Shown: positions 50,162 to 59,265 of the stretch, one piece after another
How the letters are laid out: the number at the start of each line of letters is the position of its first letter
Position numbering within the stretch: position 1 is the stretch's first letter
Assembly (NCBI RefSeq): GCF_900096585.1
Contig: NZ_FMYH01000001.1
Coordinates: 930,001-994,000 of the forward strand
From: Sanguibacter gelidistatuariae
GTDB lineage: Bacteria > Actinomycetota > Actinomycetes > Actinomycetales > Cellulomonadaceae
Direction of reading: 5' to 3'
DNA length: 64,000 bases
Made by a program: the position numbers and the translations under genes
The notes under the pieces: model-generated
The model's database searches: none
Told to the model about the DNA's origin: nothing
What the model saw: only the letters and a program-made list of their open reading frames with translations

Positions 50162-50830
50162 TCACCCCCGTCGCGCCACCGCGACGGGGGTCTGCGCGGT
50201 CGCCGGGAGCGACCGGTCCACCAGACCGGCGAGGGCCGCGAGCACGAGGAACACGACCGCGACGATGCCCGTGTGCAGCAGCGCCCGGCCGTATCCGATC
50301 TCGCCGACGTCGAGGAAGGGGTAGGGGTACCAGTCGACGATCGCGCCGCGGACGAAGGTGTAGGCGACCCAGGCCAAGGGGTACAGCACGACCAGCCCCG
50401 TCGTCAGCCGGTCGACCCGGGGCCGCGGACCGAACAGCAACCAGCCGGCCACCGCCAGGACCGGAACCGCCACGTGCAGCAGGGCATTCGAGAAGGCCCC
50501 GGCCGGAGCAAGGTCAGCCCCGTTGCCGCGAAGCACCGTGTTGTAGACGATCCCGGTCACCGTGATGCACAGCACCGCGACCAGGCGCAGCACCCGAAAG
50601 GCGGCCCCGTCCAGCTGCGGGCGCCAGACCAGGAGCGCGCACGCCACCCCGATCAGCACATTCGACTGGATCGTGAAGTAGCTGAACAGCCGGATCAGGC
50701 GTTCGAGCATCGACCCGGCGATCCCCGGACCGTCGACGAGAGCGGTGCTGAGCTCCATGAGCACGGCGACGACGACGAGCGCGGCGACCAGGGCGTTCCA
50801 GACTCTGCTGAGGGGGACGCTAGAGGGCAC
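50162..50830 (-). CDS. Pr6Pr-family membrane protein
   Basis: A 222-residue protein with six predicted membrane helices. Family features: FSYFTIQSNVLIGVACALL near residue 50, TGIVYNTVLRG, HVAVPVLAVAGWLLFGPR, YPLAWVAYTFVRGAIVDWYPYPFLDV. Function unknown (the family is related to FAR-17a/AIG1-like proteins). GTG at 50830 is chosen for AGGAG five bases upstream; a TTG at 50854 would add eight residues. Confidence 0.82.
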   Translation of the reverse strand: MPSSVPLSRVWNALVAALVVVAVLMELSTALVDGPGIAGSMLERLIRLFSYFTIQSNVLIGVACALLVWRPQLDGAAFRVLRLVAVLCITVTGIVYNTVLRGNGADLAPAGAFSNALLHVAVPVLAVAGWLLFGPRPRVDRLTTGLVVLYPLAWVAYTFVRGAIVDWYPYPFLDVGEIGYGRALLHTGIVAVVFLVLAALAGLVDRSLPATAQTPVAVARRG

Positions 50831-50976
50831 GGGAGCTCCTGACGTGGGGACCAAAGGTGACCAAAGTCTAGGGCCGCCCCCATCCTGCCGCTGGTCCGGA
50901 TCTCATGCGCGGGACGTGTGTCGTGGAAGCGATTACGGTGGTCATGTCATGTCCGCCGTCTTGAAAGAGGTCTCTC

Positions 50977-51417
50977 ATGCCTACTCGTACCGCCCGCACA
51001 GCCTGGAACGGAACGCTCAACGAGGGAGGCGGCCAGGTCGAGCTCTCCAGCTCGAAGGCAGCGACCTTCGACGTATCCTTCCCCAAGCGCGCCGCTGACG
51101 AGGCCGGTGGCACCACCAGCCCGGAGGAGCTCATCGCGGCCGCACACTCCGCCTGCTACGCCATGCAGTTCTCCGCGCTCATCGCGGAGGCCGGTGGCAC
51201 GCCGGTCGCGCTCGACGTCTCCGCAGACGTGACCCTGGCCCCCGACCCGGCCGGCGGCTTCCAGATCACCGGGATCGCGCTCACCGTGCGCGGTGAGGTC
51301 GAGGGTCTCGACGAGGCCACCTTCCTCAAGGTCGCCCAGGACGCCAAGGCGACGTGCCCCGTGTCCAAGGCCCTGACCGGCACGACCATCACGCTGGACG
51401 CAGCACTCGAGAAGTGA
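50977..51417 (+). CDS. OsmC/Ohr-family peroxidase
   Basis: A 146-residue thiol peroxidase that reduces organic hydroperoxides. The two catalytic cysteines are in HSACYAMQFS and in KATCPVSKAL. AWNGTLNEGGG is the usual N-terminal OsmC strand. AGAGG before the ATG. Its promoter region shows no copy of the palindrome used by the OhrR-like regulator at 24614. A hairpin follows at 51422. Confidence 0.9.
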   Translation: MPTRTARTAWNGTLNEGGGQVELSSSKAATFDVSFPKRAADEAGGTTSPEELIAAAHSACYAMQFSALIAEAGGTPVALDVSADVTLAPDPAGGFQITGIALTVRGEVEGLDEATFLKVAQDAKATCPVSKALTGTTITLDAALEK

Positions 51418-51421
51418 GCCG

Positions 51422-51465
51422 ACCGGTGGGTGCTGGTGGGCCGCGGCCTGCCAGCACCCATCGGT
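51422..51465 (+). terminator. Hairpin after osmC/ohr
   Basis: ACCGGTGGGTGCTGG (51422-51436) pairs with CCAGCACCCATCGGT (51451-51465), 15 bp with one G-U, 14-base loop, four bases after the stop. Confidence 0.75.
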
Positions 51466-51505
51466 GCGCGCACCACCCCAGGCTCGCAGCAACGACGAGG
51501 GACCC

Positions 51506-52180
51506 ATGAGCGACACCGACCACACCTCAGCGATCTCCCTGCGTGCCGTGCGCGTCCAGGGGCGCCGCGACGCCATGCTCGACCCGGTGACCCTGCGTCT
51601 GGAGGCGGGTACCCGGCTGCTCGTCGTCGCCGAACCAGGCCACGGCCACACCGCGCTCGCGCTCGTGGCCACGGGCCGCTTCGTGCCGGACGACGGCGAC
51701 GTCCTCCTCGACGGGATCCCCGACCCGGCGCTGCTGCGCCAGGTGAGCGCCGTCGTCGACGCCCCGAACATCACCGAGCCCGACGACGCGCTCACCGTGG
51801 CGGGGATGGCCGCGGAAGGTCTCTCCCTCGCTGGCCATCCGGCCTCGCCGCGGGCCGTCACCCGGTGGCTGACCACCAACGACTTCGTCGACCAGCGTGG
51901 CCTGCGCATCGATCAGCTCGACCCGCCGACCCGACTGTCGCTGCTCATGGGCCTCGCGGCCGCTGACCCCACGGTCCGCTACCTCGTGCTCACGCTGCCC
52001 GACAGGCACGGCGGCAACCCCGCCGACTGGTGGGACCTCGCCGGCCAGTACGCCGCCCTCGGCTACGGGGTCCTGGTCGAGTGCACCCCGGCCTCGGCGC
52101 ACGTGCTCGAGGACGGGGGCCACATCGAGCGCCCCGACGAGGGCACCAGCAACCACGCCGCCATGGAGGTGCTGCGATGA
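51506..52180 (+). CDS. Degenerate ABC ATPase-like protein paired with YhgE/Pip
   Basis: A 224-residue protein with the shape of an ABC nucleotide-binding domain: SLRAVRVQGRRDAMLDPVTL, LLVVAEPGHGHTALALVATG where the P-loop is altered (GHGHTALA has no Lys), GDVLLDGIPDPALLR, and LVLTLPDRHGG where Walker B would be. The LSGGQ signature is absent. It is therefore probably not an active ATPase. It overlaps the YhgE gene by four bases (ATGA), so a tight structural partnership is likely. ATG at 51506 with a weak GAGGGA. Confidence 0.7.
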   Translation: MSDTDHTSAISLRAVRVQGRRDAMLDPVTLRLEAGTRLLVVAEPGHGHTALALVATGRFVPDDGDVLLDGIPDPALLRQVSAVVDAPNITEPDDALTVAGMAAEGLSLAGHPASPRAVTRWLTTNDFVDQRGLRIDQLDPPTRLSLLMGLAAADPTVRYLVLTLPDRHGGNPADWWDLAGQYAALGYGVLVECTPASAHVLEDGGHIERPDEGTSNHAAMEVLR

Positions 52181-54273
52181 AGTCTTTCCGGCTGAGCCTG
52201 TCCGAGTTCCGACGGATCTCCGCCGGCAACCTGCCTAAGCTGGCGATCCTCGCCCTCGCGCTCATCCCGACGCTGTATGCCGGGCTGTACCTCTTCGTGA
52301 ACTCCGACCCCTACTCCCGCCTGGACCAGATCCCGGCCGCACTCGTCGTCGAGGACACCGGCGCCTCCGCGCAGCAGGTCGCCGACAACCTCATGAAGAA
52401 CGGCGGGTTCGGGTGGGTGCGGACCAACCGCGCCGATGCGGAGGTGGGCGTGCGCTCGGGGGAGTTCGACGCCGCGCTCGTCATCGGCCCGACCTTCAGC
52501 GCCGACCTGGCCTCCTCCGGAGAGTTCAAGCCGCAGCAGGCCAGCCTCATCCTCATCACCAACGACGCCAACAACTACCTGGCGCGCACGATCGCCGACA
52601 CGATCGTCGGCAAGGTCCGCGACTCGATCGCGAGCGAGGTGGGGACCGAGGCCGCGAACCAGTTCCTCTCCGGCTTCGCCGACATCCGCACCCAGCTGGT
52701 CAAGGCTGAGTCCGGCGCGACCGAGCTGGCCGACGGCGCCGCGAAGCTCGTCGAGGGTGCAGAGAAGCTCAAGACCGGCGCGGCGGACCTGGCCACCGGC
52801 GCGAGCAGCGCCGCGACCGGTGCGTCCTCCCTGGCCGACGGCGCCGCGAAGCTCACGACCGGGTCCTCGACTCTCGCGACGGGTGCCGGCGACCTCAAGA
52901 CCGGGGCCGCCACCCTCAGCTCGGGCCTGTCCACCCTCAAGACCGCGACGACGGACCTGCCCACCCAGGCCCAGCAGCTGGCCGACGGCGCCAAGCTCGT
53001 CGCGGACGGCAACGCGACTATCGCCGGCTACGGCCAGACCGCGGCCACCGGCGCCCAGGAACTCGTCGACAACCTCGGATCCATCCGTGCGGACATCCTC
53101 GCCGAGCTCACCGCGCTCGACCCGACCCTCACCCAGGAACAGCTCGCTGGCGTCGTCGCGGCCCTCGACGAGGCCGGCCAGCCGATCACCGACGCGGCCA
53201 CCGCCGTCGCCGGCGCCTCGACCAAGCTCGACGAGCTCTCGACCGGGGCCACACAGGTCAGCGACGGTGCGGCGGCCCTCGCGCTCGCCGCCCCCGCCCT
53301 CGCCCAGGGCATCTCCGACGCCTCTGCGGGCGCAACACAGCTCTCGACCGGGGCCTCGACCCTCGCGACCGGCGCGGACACGCTCGCCTCGGGGGTCGCG
53401 ACGCTGTCCGCCGGCGCCACCGAGCTCGCGACCGGGACGAAGACCCTCTCCGAGGGCGCCGGCACCCTGTCCACGGGGATGGTCAGCCTCTACGACGGCA
53501 CGGTCACGCTCAGCAACGGGATGGTGAGCCTGCGGGACGGGCTGGGCGCGGGGGTCACCTCGATCCCCGACGTCGACGCCGCGACCCAGGACGCGACCGC
53601 CCAGAACATCGGCAACCCGGTCGTGGTGACGAGCGAGTCGCTCACCACGGCGGGGACCTACGGGGCCGGTCTCGCGCCCTTCTTCCTGTCCCTCGCCTCC
53701 TGGATCGGCGCGTACGTGCTCTTCCTGCTCGTCAAGCCGCTGTCCCGGCGGGCCTTGGCCGCGGGGCGCAAGGTCTGGTACGCGAACCTGGCCACCGCCC
53801 TGGGCGGGTGGCTCACCCCGGCGATCATCGGCGTCGTGCAGATGGCGTTCATGTTCACGGTGACCAAGTTCGCCCTGGACATCGTGCCGGCCTACCCCTG
53901 GTACACAGCCCTGTTCCTGGTCCTCATCTCGGCGACCTTCGTCGCGATCCTCCAGGCGCTCAACGCGTGGCTGGGCGCGGTGGGGCAGTTCCTCGGGCTG
54001 GTGCTCATGCTCACCCAGCTCGTCACGGCCGGCGGCACGTTCCCGTGGCAGACCATCCCCGAGCCGCTGCGGTCCCTGCACGGGGTGCTGCCGATGAGCT
54101 TCGGGGTCGATGGCCTGCGCCACCTGCTGTACGGCGGGTCGCTCACCCAGGTCGCCCGCGACACGGTCCTCCTGCTCGTGATCGGTGTGGGAGCGCTGCT
54201 GCTCACCGCGCTCGCCGCCCGCCGCCAACGCATCTGGACCATACGCACCCTGCAACCCGAGCTAGTCCTCTAA
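52177..54273 (+). CDS. YhgE/Pip-family membrane protein with long Ala/Thr/Gly repeat coil
   Basis: A 698-residue envelope protein. N-terminal helix ILALALIPTLYAGLYLF, external YhgE/Pip domain (residues 45-170), then about 300 residues of degenerate LxxGAxxLxxGAxxL repeats predicted to form a long extracellular coil, then five to six membrane helices with the conserved LAPFFLSLASWIGAYVLF, LNAWLGAVGQFLGLVLMLTQLV and GTFPWQTIPEPLRSLH. Related proteins are YhgE/Pip and the phage receptor YueB; type VII-like export or wall functions have been proposed for the group. It is followed by a palindromic repeat at 54281. Confidence 0.88.
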   Translation: MKSFRLSLSEFRRISAGNLPKLAILALALIPTLYAGLYLFVNSDPYSRLDQIPAALVVEDTGASAQQVADNLMKNGGFGWVRTNRADAEVGVRSGEFDAALVIGPTFSADLASSGEFKPQQASLILITNDANNYLARTIADTIVGKVRDSIASEVGTEAANQFLSGFADIRTQLVKAESGATELADGAAKLVEGAEKLKTGAADLATGASSAATGASSLADGAAKLTTGSSTLATGAGDLKTGAATLSSGLSTLKTATTDLPTQAQQLADGAKLVADGNATIAGYGQTAATGAQELVDNLGSIRADILAELTALDPTLTQEQLAGVVAALDEAGQPITDAATAVAGASTKLDELSTGATQVSDGAAALALAAPALAQGISDASAGATQLSTGASTLATGADTLASGVATLSAGATELATGTKTLSEGAGTLSTGMVSLYDGTVTLSNGMVSLRDGLGAGVTSIPDVDAATQDATAQNIGNPVVVTSESLTTAGTYGAGLAPFFLSLASWIGAYVLFLLVKPLSRRALAAGRKVWYANLATALGGWLTPAIIGVVQMAFMFTVTKFALDIVPAYPWYTALFLVLISATFVAILQALNAWLGAVGQFLGLVLMLTQLVTAGGTFPWQTIPEPLRSLHGVLPMSFGVDGLRHLLYGGSLTQVARDTVLLLVIGVGALLLTALAARRQRIWTIRTLQPELVL

Positions 54274-54280
54274 CGCCCGT

Positions 54281-54378
54281 CCAACTCGTGAACGGTTCGC
54301 CGAACTCGTGAGTCAGGGCCGTTTCTCACGTGAGAGGGACCGTGGCTCACGAGTTCGACGGCTCGTTCACGAGTTCGG
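54281..54378. repeat. Nested palindrome (GAACTCGTGAG family) in convergent gap
   Basis: Outer arms 54281-54293 and 54365-54377 match at 12 of 13; inner arms 54301-54312 and 54346-54357 are exact 12-mers. The core GAACTCGTGAG and the four-arm nested layout are the same as at 25122-25232. It again separates convergent genes. Confidence 0.85.
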
Positions 54379-54407
54379 CGAGGGGGAGCGAGGGGTGAGG
54401 GGGTGGA

Positions 54408-56987
54408 TCAGTCGACTGTGACTGCCTCGAGGACGGGGAGGCGCGCGGCTCGGATCGCCGGCCATCCGGCGGCCAGCACCCCCACGACGACCGCGATCAC
54501 GAGCATCGTGACGAGCGACCCCCACGGGATGACGAGATCGGTCAGCCCGCTGCTGGAGAACACCGTCGGGATCCCGGCGGCGAGCGCCACCCCGACCACG
54601 AGCCCCAGGACGGTCCCGAACACGGCGGTGAGCACTGACTCGATCGCGATGGTCGTGGCGAGCTGGGCGCGGCCCAGGCCGACCGCGCGCATGAGCCCGA
54701 TCTCTCGGGTCCGTTCGATCACGGACAGCGCGAGGGTGTTGATGATCCCCAGGATGGCGATGACGATCGACAGCCCGAGCAGCGCGTAGAGGATCGTCAG
54801 CATCTGGTCGACCTGGCTGGCCAGGCCCGAGACGAACTCCTCGTTGTCCTGCACCGAGACGATCACGTATGGCGCCGCCGCCGCGGTGACCGCCGACTTG
54901 AGCTCCTGCACGCTCACTCCGTCCGCGCCCTTGACCAGCAGGATCGTCACCTGGTCGGCTGGAGCTACGGAGAGCTGGTCGAAGCTCGTGTCGGCCATCA
55001 CGAGCGGGGTGTCCAGGGCCGCCGAGCTGAAGATCGCGCCGATCGGCGCAGTGACCGTGCCCCGCTGGGAGGAGACCGTCAGGACGTCGCCGATTCCCCA
55101 GTTTTCGGCGGTTGCGGTCTTCTCCTGGACCGCGATCGACCCGTCGGCCAGGGTGGCCAGGTCGCCCTCGACCGTGGTCGTCTGCCAGGTACGGCCGAAC
55201 GTCGACGGGGAGGAGCCGAGCGCGTAGAGCATCGCCGGTTCCTCGGTCGCCGACGCCTCGGAGACGAAGAAGGAGTCCAGCGTGACCGCGTCGGCCACGC
55301 CTACCTCGGGCAGCGCAGCGATGTCGCTCACGGCGCCCGAGGGCACCATCCCGGAGGCGGACTGGATCACGAGGTCGGCGAGCGACTCGTTCTCCACGAC
55401 CGAGCGCATCGATGCCTGGGTCGAGGCCGCGAGCACGGAGGCCGCGCCGACCAGGCACATCCCGATCATCAGGGCGCTCGCGGTGCTCGCCGTCCGGCGC
55501 GGGTTGCGGGTGACGTTGCCCTGGGCGAGCTTGCCGAGCGGCTTGGCCCACGCCACGAACGGCGCAGACAGGACCGTCAGGACCGGGCGGGCAAGGACCG
55601 GTGCGAGGACGAGCGCGCCGATCACGACCGCCACGGCGCCCAGCCCGAGCAGCCCCCCGGTGCTCGCGGAGTCGTCCGCGGCGGCCTGGACCACCGCGGC
55701 CACGACCGCTCCGGCCCCGGCTCCGGCGAAGACGACGCCGATGATGCCCCGGACCCGCAGCGAACCGGCAGGGGCGGGGGAGTCCTCACGCATGGCCTCG
55801 ACCGGCGGGACGAGCGCGGCGCGCCGCGCCGGCACGGCGGCCGAGACGACCGAGACGACCACGCCGAGCACGAGCGAGATGACGACGATCGACGTGGTGA
55901 TGGGGATGTCACCGGCCAGGTCCATGCCCATCGCGGCGAACATCGACTTCAGGGCGGTCACCAGCCCCAGGCCGCCCGCGATCCCCAGGGCCCCGCCGAG
56001 CGCGCCGACGACGGCCGCCTGGACGAGGATCGAGGAGAACACCTGCAGGGGCGAGGCGCCCACGGCCCGCAGCAGCGCGAACTCGCGCTGACGCTGGCGG
56101 ACGGTCATGGCGAAGGTGTTGGAGATGATGAAGGCGCCGACGAAGAGGGAGATGCCGGCGAAGATGAGCAGGAAGGTCTCGACGAAGCCGAGCATCGTCT
56201 CGATGTCGGAGCGTGCCTCCTCGCGCATGTCGGTTCCGGAGACCGCCTCGACCGGGGTCGCGGATCCGGCGGCCTCGACGGCGTCTCGCACCCGCTCGGT
56301 GAGCACCTGGTCGCTGGTCGAGCCGTCTCCGAACACCGAGATGGTCGCAACGAGGCCGTCGGGGGCGTAGGTCGCCGCGGCGGTGGCCTCGTCGAGGAAA
56401 ACGATCGTCGCACCGGCCATCGAGGCACCCATGTCGATCAGCCCGGTCAGCGTTGCCTCGTGCAGCTCTCCGCCGATCACGAGGGTTGTGCTGTCCCCGA
56501 TGCTCAGCCCGGCGGACTCCGCGCTGGCGACCTCGAGCGCAAACTGGGTGGCGTCGGTGGGCGCGGCCCCCTGCGAGATCTCCGACGTCGGGTCCGCCTC
56601 GGAGTAGGCGACGGCGAAGCTCGGGGCCCCCGCGCCGGTCACTGCGGTGCCGTCGGCGCCCACGAGCACGATGGGGCCGGTGAAGTCGGCCAGCGCGAGG
56701 TCGACGCCGTCGACGCCCGTCGCGACGTCGGCGAGGTCGGCCGGGATGGTGTTGCGAACGGCGCCGGCGCTCGAGCCGGTCTGGACCATCGCCGAGGAGT
56801 CCTCGGTTCCGCGCAGGTACACGTCGCCGACGTAGCCGGCGTCGACGATTCCGTCGAAGGTTGTCGAGAGCATCTCGCGCAGCGCGAAGGTCCCGGCGAC
56901 GAAGGAGACGCCGAGCACGACGGCGAGGATGGACAGCCCGAGCCGCACGAGGTGCGCCCGGACGTTGCGGAGGGCGACCCTGAGCAT
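54408..56987 (-). CDS. FtsX/MacB-type ABC transporter permease
   Basis: An 859-residue permease with two FtsX domains. Helix 1 near residues 15-35 is followed by a large outside domain (MacB periplasmic-core type), then helices from residue 270 (FVETFLLIFAGISLFVGAFI), LRAVGASPLQVFSSIL as the coupling segment, and a second copy ending with RAVGLGRAQLATTIAIESV and two helices near the C-terminus. It shares one base with the stop of its ATPase (TGATG). Such pairs export lipoproteins, peptides or drugs, or act in stress sensing. Confidence 0.92.
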   Translation of the reverse strand: MLRVALRNVRAHLVRLGLSILAVVLGVSFVAGTFALREMLSTTFDGIVDAGYVGDVYLRGTEDSSAMVQTGSSAGAVRNTIPADLADVATGVDGVDLALADFTGPIVLVGADGTAVTGAGAPSFAVAYSEADPTSEISQGAAPTDATQFALEVASAESAGLSIGDSTTLVIGGELHEATLTGLIDMGASMAGATIVFLDEATAAATYAPDGLVATISVFGDGSTSDQVLTERVRDAVEAAGSATPVEAVSGTDMREEARSDIETMLGFVETFLLIFAGISLFVGAFIISNTFAMTVRQRQREFALLRAVGASPLQVFSSILVQAAVVGALGGALGIAGGLGLVTALKSMFAAMGMDLAGDIPITTSIVVISLVLGVVVSVVSAAVPARRAALVPPVEAMREDSPAPAGSLRVRGIIGVVFAGAGAGAVVAAVVQAAADDSASTGGLLGLGAVAVVIGALVLAPVLARPVLTVLSAPFVAWAKPLGKLAQGNVTRNPRRTASTASALMIGMCLVGAASVLAASTQASMRSVVENESLADLVIQSASGMVPSGAVSDIAALPEVGVADAVTLDSFFVSEASATEEPAMLYALGSSPSTFGRTWQTTTVEGDLATLADGSIAVQEKTATAENWGIGDVLTVSSQRGTVTAPIGAIFSSAALDTPLVMADTSFDQLSVAPADQVTILLVKGADGVSVQELKSAVTAAAAPYVIVSVQDNEEFVSGLASQVDQMLTILYALLGLSIVIAILGIINTLALSVIERTREIGLMRAVGLGRAQLATTIAIESVLTAVFGTVLGLVVGVALAAGIPTVFSSSGLTDLVIPWGSLVTMLVIAVVVGVLAAGWPAIRAARLPVLEAVTVD

Positions 56988-57760
56988 CAGGCGCTCGCCT
57001 TCTGGCGGGTCAGCGAACCGAGGACCTCCAGGACGCTGTCCGGCGTCGGCTCGGTGAGCTCGGCGACGATCAGGCCGTCCGCGAGGAACAGCACGCGGTG
57101 CGCGTAGCTCGCCGCGACGGGGTCGTGGGTGACCATGACGACGGACTGGTCGAGCTCGTCGACCGAGCTGCGCAGGAAGGTCAGCACCTCGCGGGAGGAG
57201 ACGGAGTCGAGGTTCCCGGTGGGCTCGTCGGCGAAGACCACGGAGGGCTTGGACACCAGGGCGCGGGCGCAGGCGACGCGCTGCTGCTGGCCGCCGGAGA
57301 GCTCGCTGGGCCGGTGCTTCAGCCGGTCGGCCAGGCCCACGGCCTTCACGACCGCAGCCAGGTGCGCCCTGTCCACGGGACGCCGGGCGATGTCGAGCGG
57401 CAGCGTGATGTTCTCCAGGGCGGTGAGCGTGGGGACGAGGTTGAAGGACTGGAAGATGAAGCCGAGCTGGGTCCGGCGGAGCTTGGTCAGCTGCCTCTGG
57501 TTCATGGTCGAGACGGTCAGGTCGTCGACCACGACGGTCCCCTCGGTGGGCGTGTCCAGGCCGGCCATGCAGTGCATGAGCGTCGACTTGCCCGAGCCGG
57601 AGGGGCCCATGATCGCGGTGAACTGCCCGCGCGCGAAGTCCACGTCGACCCCGGCCAGGGCGTGCACGGCCGTGGTGCCCTTCCCGTAGGTCTTGACGAG
57701 GCCGCGCGCGGAGGCGATCGCGGCGCTGCGCGTCGGCGAGCTGGCGGGAGTGGAGGACAT
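56987..57760 (-). CDS. ABC transporter ATP-binding protein (MacB/LolD type)
   Basis: A 257-residue ATPase. Walker A GPSGSGKST, Q-loop FIFQSFNLVPTLTALEN, signature LSGGQQQRVACARAL, Walker B VVFADEPTGNLDS, switch His in VMVTHDP. The FNLxPTLTAxEN and EPTGNLDS forms mark the MacB/LolD/FtsE subfamily. It is the first gene of a two-gene operon with the FtsX-type permease. ATG at 57760; an in-frame ATG at 57772 adds four residues. Neither has a convincing ribosome site. Confidence 0.93.
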   Translation of the reverse strand: MSSTPASSPTRSAAIASARGLVKTYGKGTTAVHALAGVDVDFARGQFTAIMGPSGSGKSTLMHCMAGLDTPTEGTVVVDDLTVSTMNQRQLTKLRRTQLGFIFQSFNLVPTLTALENITLPLDIARRPVDRAHLAAVVKAVGLADRLKHRPSELSGGQQQRVACARALVSKPSVVFADEPTGNLDSVSSREVLTFLRSSVDELDQSVVMVTHDPVAASYAHRVLFLADGLIVAELTEPTPDSVLEVLGSLTRQKASA

Positions 57761-58058
57761 GATGGGTCTCATTCTCTTCGGTCGGTGGAACCGGGCGGTC
57801 TGCGGTCGATCCTGGGCGCAGGGGTCAATGTGTCTGCCTCCATCGTTGCGCGGGCCGCTGACCTGCGTCGATGGGGGAACCCCCTGATTTCCCCCTGAGA
57901 ACAACCTGAGGGCGGGGTAGGGGTGCCCCCCGCGCGTCCCACAGGGACGGTATGCCCAGTGCCACACCCCGGACAGGGCATCTGGTCCCCCGCGGTGCCC
58001 GCCTTCCGCGCGCGCTACAGTGCACCTGCTCGTTCTGGTCACGACTCAGGAGTCCCGC

Positions 58059-59171
58059 ATGTCCCAGCAGAACCCCCGGCGCATCCGGGCCCTGGTCGTG
58101 CGCGTGATCGTCTGGGCGCTCGTGGTCGCCCTCGTCTGGTACCTCGTGCGCGTGCTGCGCCGGGTCGACTGGTCCCAGGTGTGGGACGCGCTTGGTCACC
58201 TGTCCTGGTGGCAGGTGGTGACACTGCTCGTGCTCGTCGTGGTGCGTGCGGCCCTGTCGTCGGCCCCGCTGGCCTTCTTCGTCAAGGATCTCGGCCTGCC
58301 TCGGGCGATCGGCAACGACCTCGTCGGCAACCTCGCGGCCACTGTCACCCCGGCACCGGCCGACATCGTCGCGCGCGCGGCGCTGTTCCGGTCCTGGGGG
58401 GTCGACGTCGGGCAGGGGATGGCTGGCCTGGTGCTCAACTCGATCCTTTACTACGTCGTCCGCCTGGCCGCGCCGGTCGCCGGTGCGCTGCTCATGCTGT
58501 GGACCGTGGGCGACGAGGGTGCGGTCGGCTGGGCCGCCGTGATCAGCGGCCTGGTGAGCGCCGCGATCGTCACGGTGCTGGTCATCGGTTCGCGCAGCTC
58601 CGCCTCGGCCGGGGCGGTGGGCCGGTTCCTGGGGCGCTGCGCCATCAAGATCCGGCGCTCCCTGCCCGGGCCGGACCGGATGGAGAAGCTCGTCGTCGAC
58701 TTCCACGCCCGGATCGCCGGCCGCTGGCTGCGCTTCTGGCCGCACTCCCTGATCGCCCTGGTGGCGATGGTCCTCGTGGAGTCGGGCATCCTCGTGCTGG
58801 CCATCCGCTTCGTGGGGGTCCCGCCGTCCCAGGCGCCGCTCCTGGTCATCGTCGCGTCCTTCCTCAGCGTGTACCTGCTCATGGCCACCCCGTTCCTGGG
58901 CCTGGGGGTGCTCGACGCCGCCGTCGTCGCGCTCATCGCGGACCGCGCCGGGGCGACGGCCTCCGAGCTTGTCGCCGGGGTCATCATCTGGCGCGTCTGC
59001 GTCCAGCTCGTGCCGCTGCTCGCCGGCATCGCGCCGCTGCTCACCGCCCGCGCCTCCGGGCTGGTCGACGGCGGGGCTTCGGATAGCGGGGCTTTGGACG
59101 GCGGGACTTTGGACGGCGGGACTGCTGCCGGCGCGGAGAACTCGCAGTCCTCCGAGGTCGAACCCGCCTGA
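58059..59171 (+). CDS. Flippase-like membrane protein (UPF0104/LPG synthase transmembrane type)
   Basis: A 370-residue protein with about eight membrane helices. Family marks: the LVRVLRRVDWSQVWDAL start, a long helix pair near residues 60-90, LVGNLAATVTPAPADIVARAALF (the conserved Pro/Gly-rich re-entrant segment), and LMATPFLGLGVLDAAVVALI near the end. Related proteins are lysyl-phosphatidylglycerol synthase membrane domains and putative lipid flippases. AGGAG seven bases before the ATG. The C-terminal tail has short DGG-x-LDGG repeats. Confidence 0.8.
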   Translation: MSQQNPRRIRALVVRVIVWALVVALVWYLVRVLRRVDWSQVWDALGHLSWWQVVTLLVLVVVRAALSSAPLAFFVKDLGLPRAIGNDLVGNLAATVTPAPADIVARAALFRSWGVDVGQGMAGLVLNSILYYVVRLAAPVAGALLMLWTVGDEGAVGWAAVISGLVSAAIVTVLVIGSRSSASAGAVGRFLGRCAIKIRRSLPGPDRMEKLVVDFHARIAGRWLRFWPHSLIALVAMVLVESGILVLAIRFVGVPPSQAPLLVIVASFLSVYLLMATPFLGLGVLDAAVVALIADRAGATASELVAGVIIWRVCVQLVPLLAGIAPLLTARASGLVDGGASDSGALDGGTLDGGTAAGAENSQSSEVEPA

Positions 59172-59253
59172 GCCCTGACCGGCCCTGACCAGCCCCGCGT
59201 CGTGTCTGCGACCGCCAGGTGGAGGTCCCCGCCGACCATCGCGGCGGCAGTGG

Positions 59254-59259
59254 GAGAAT
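59254..59259 (+). promoter_or_regulatory. -10 hexamer for leaderless transcript
   Basis: GAGAAT, six bases before the GTG at 59266, with no separate ribosome site. Confidence 0.45.
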
Positions 59260-59265
59260 GTCCGC

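Noticed and set aside
50977-51417. OsmC/Ohr gene as direct target of the OhrR-like regulator at 24614
   Set aside because: No copy of the CTTGGTNCACAAAT palindrome is visible in its upstream 109 bases.
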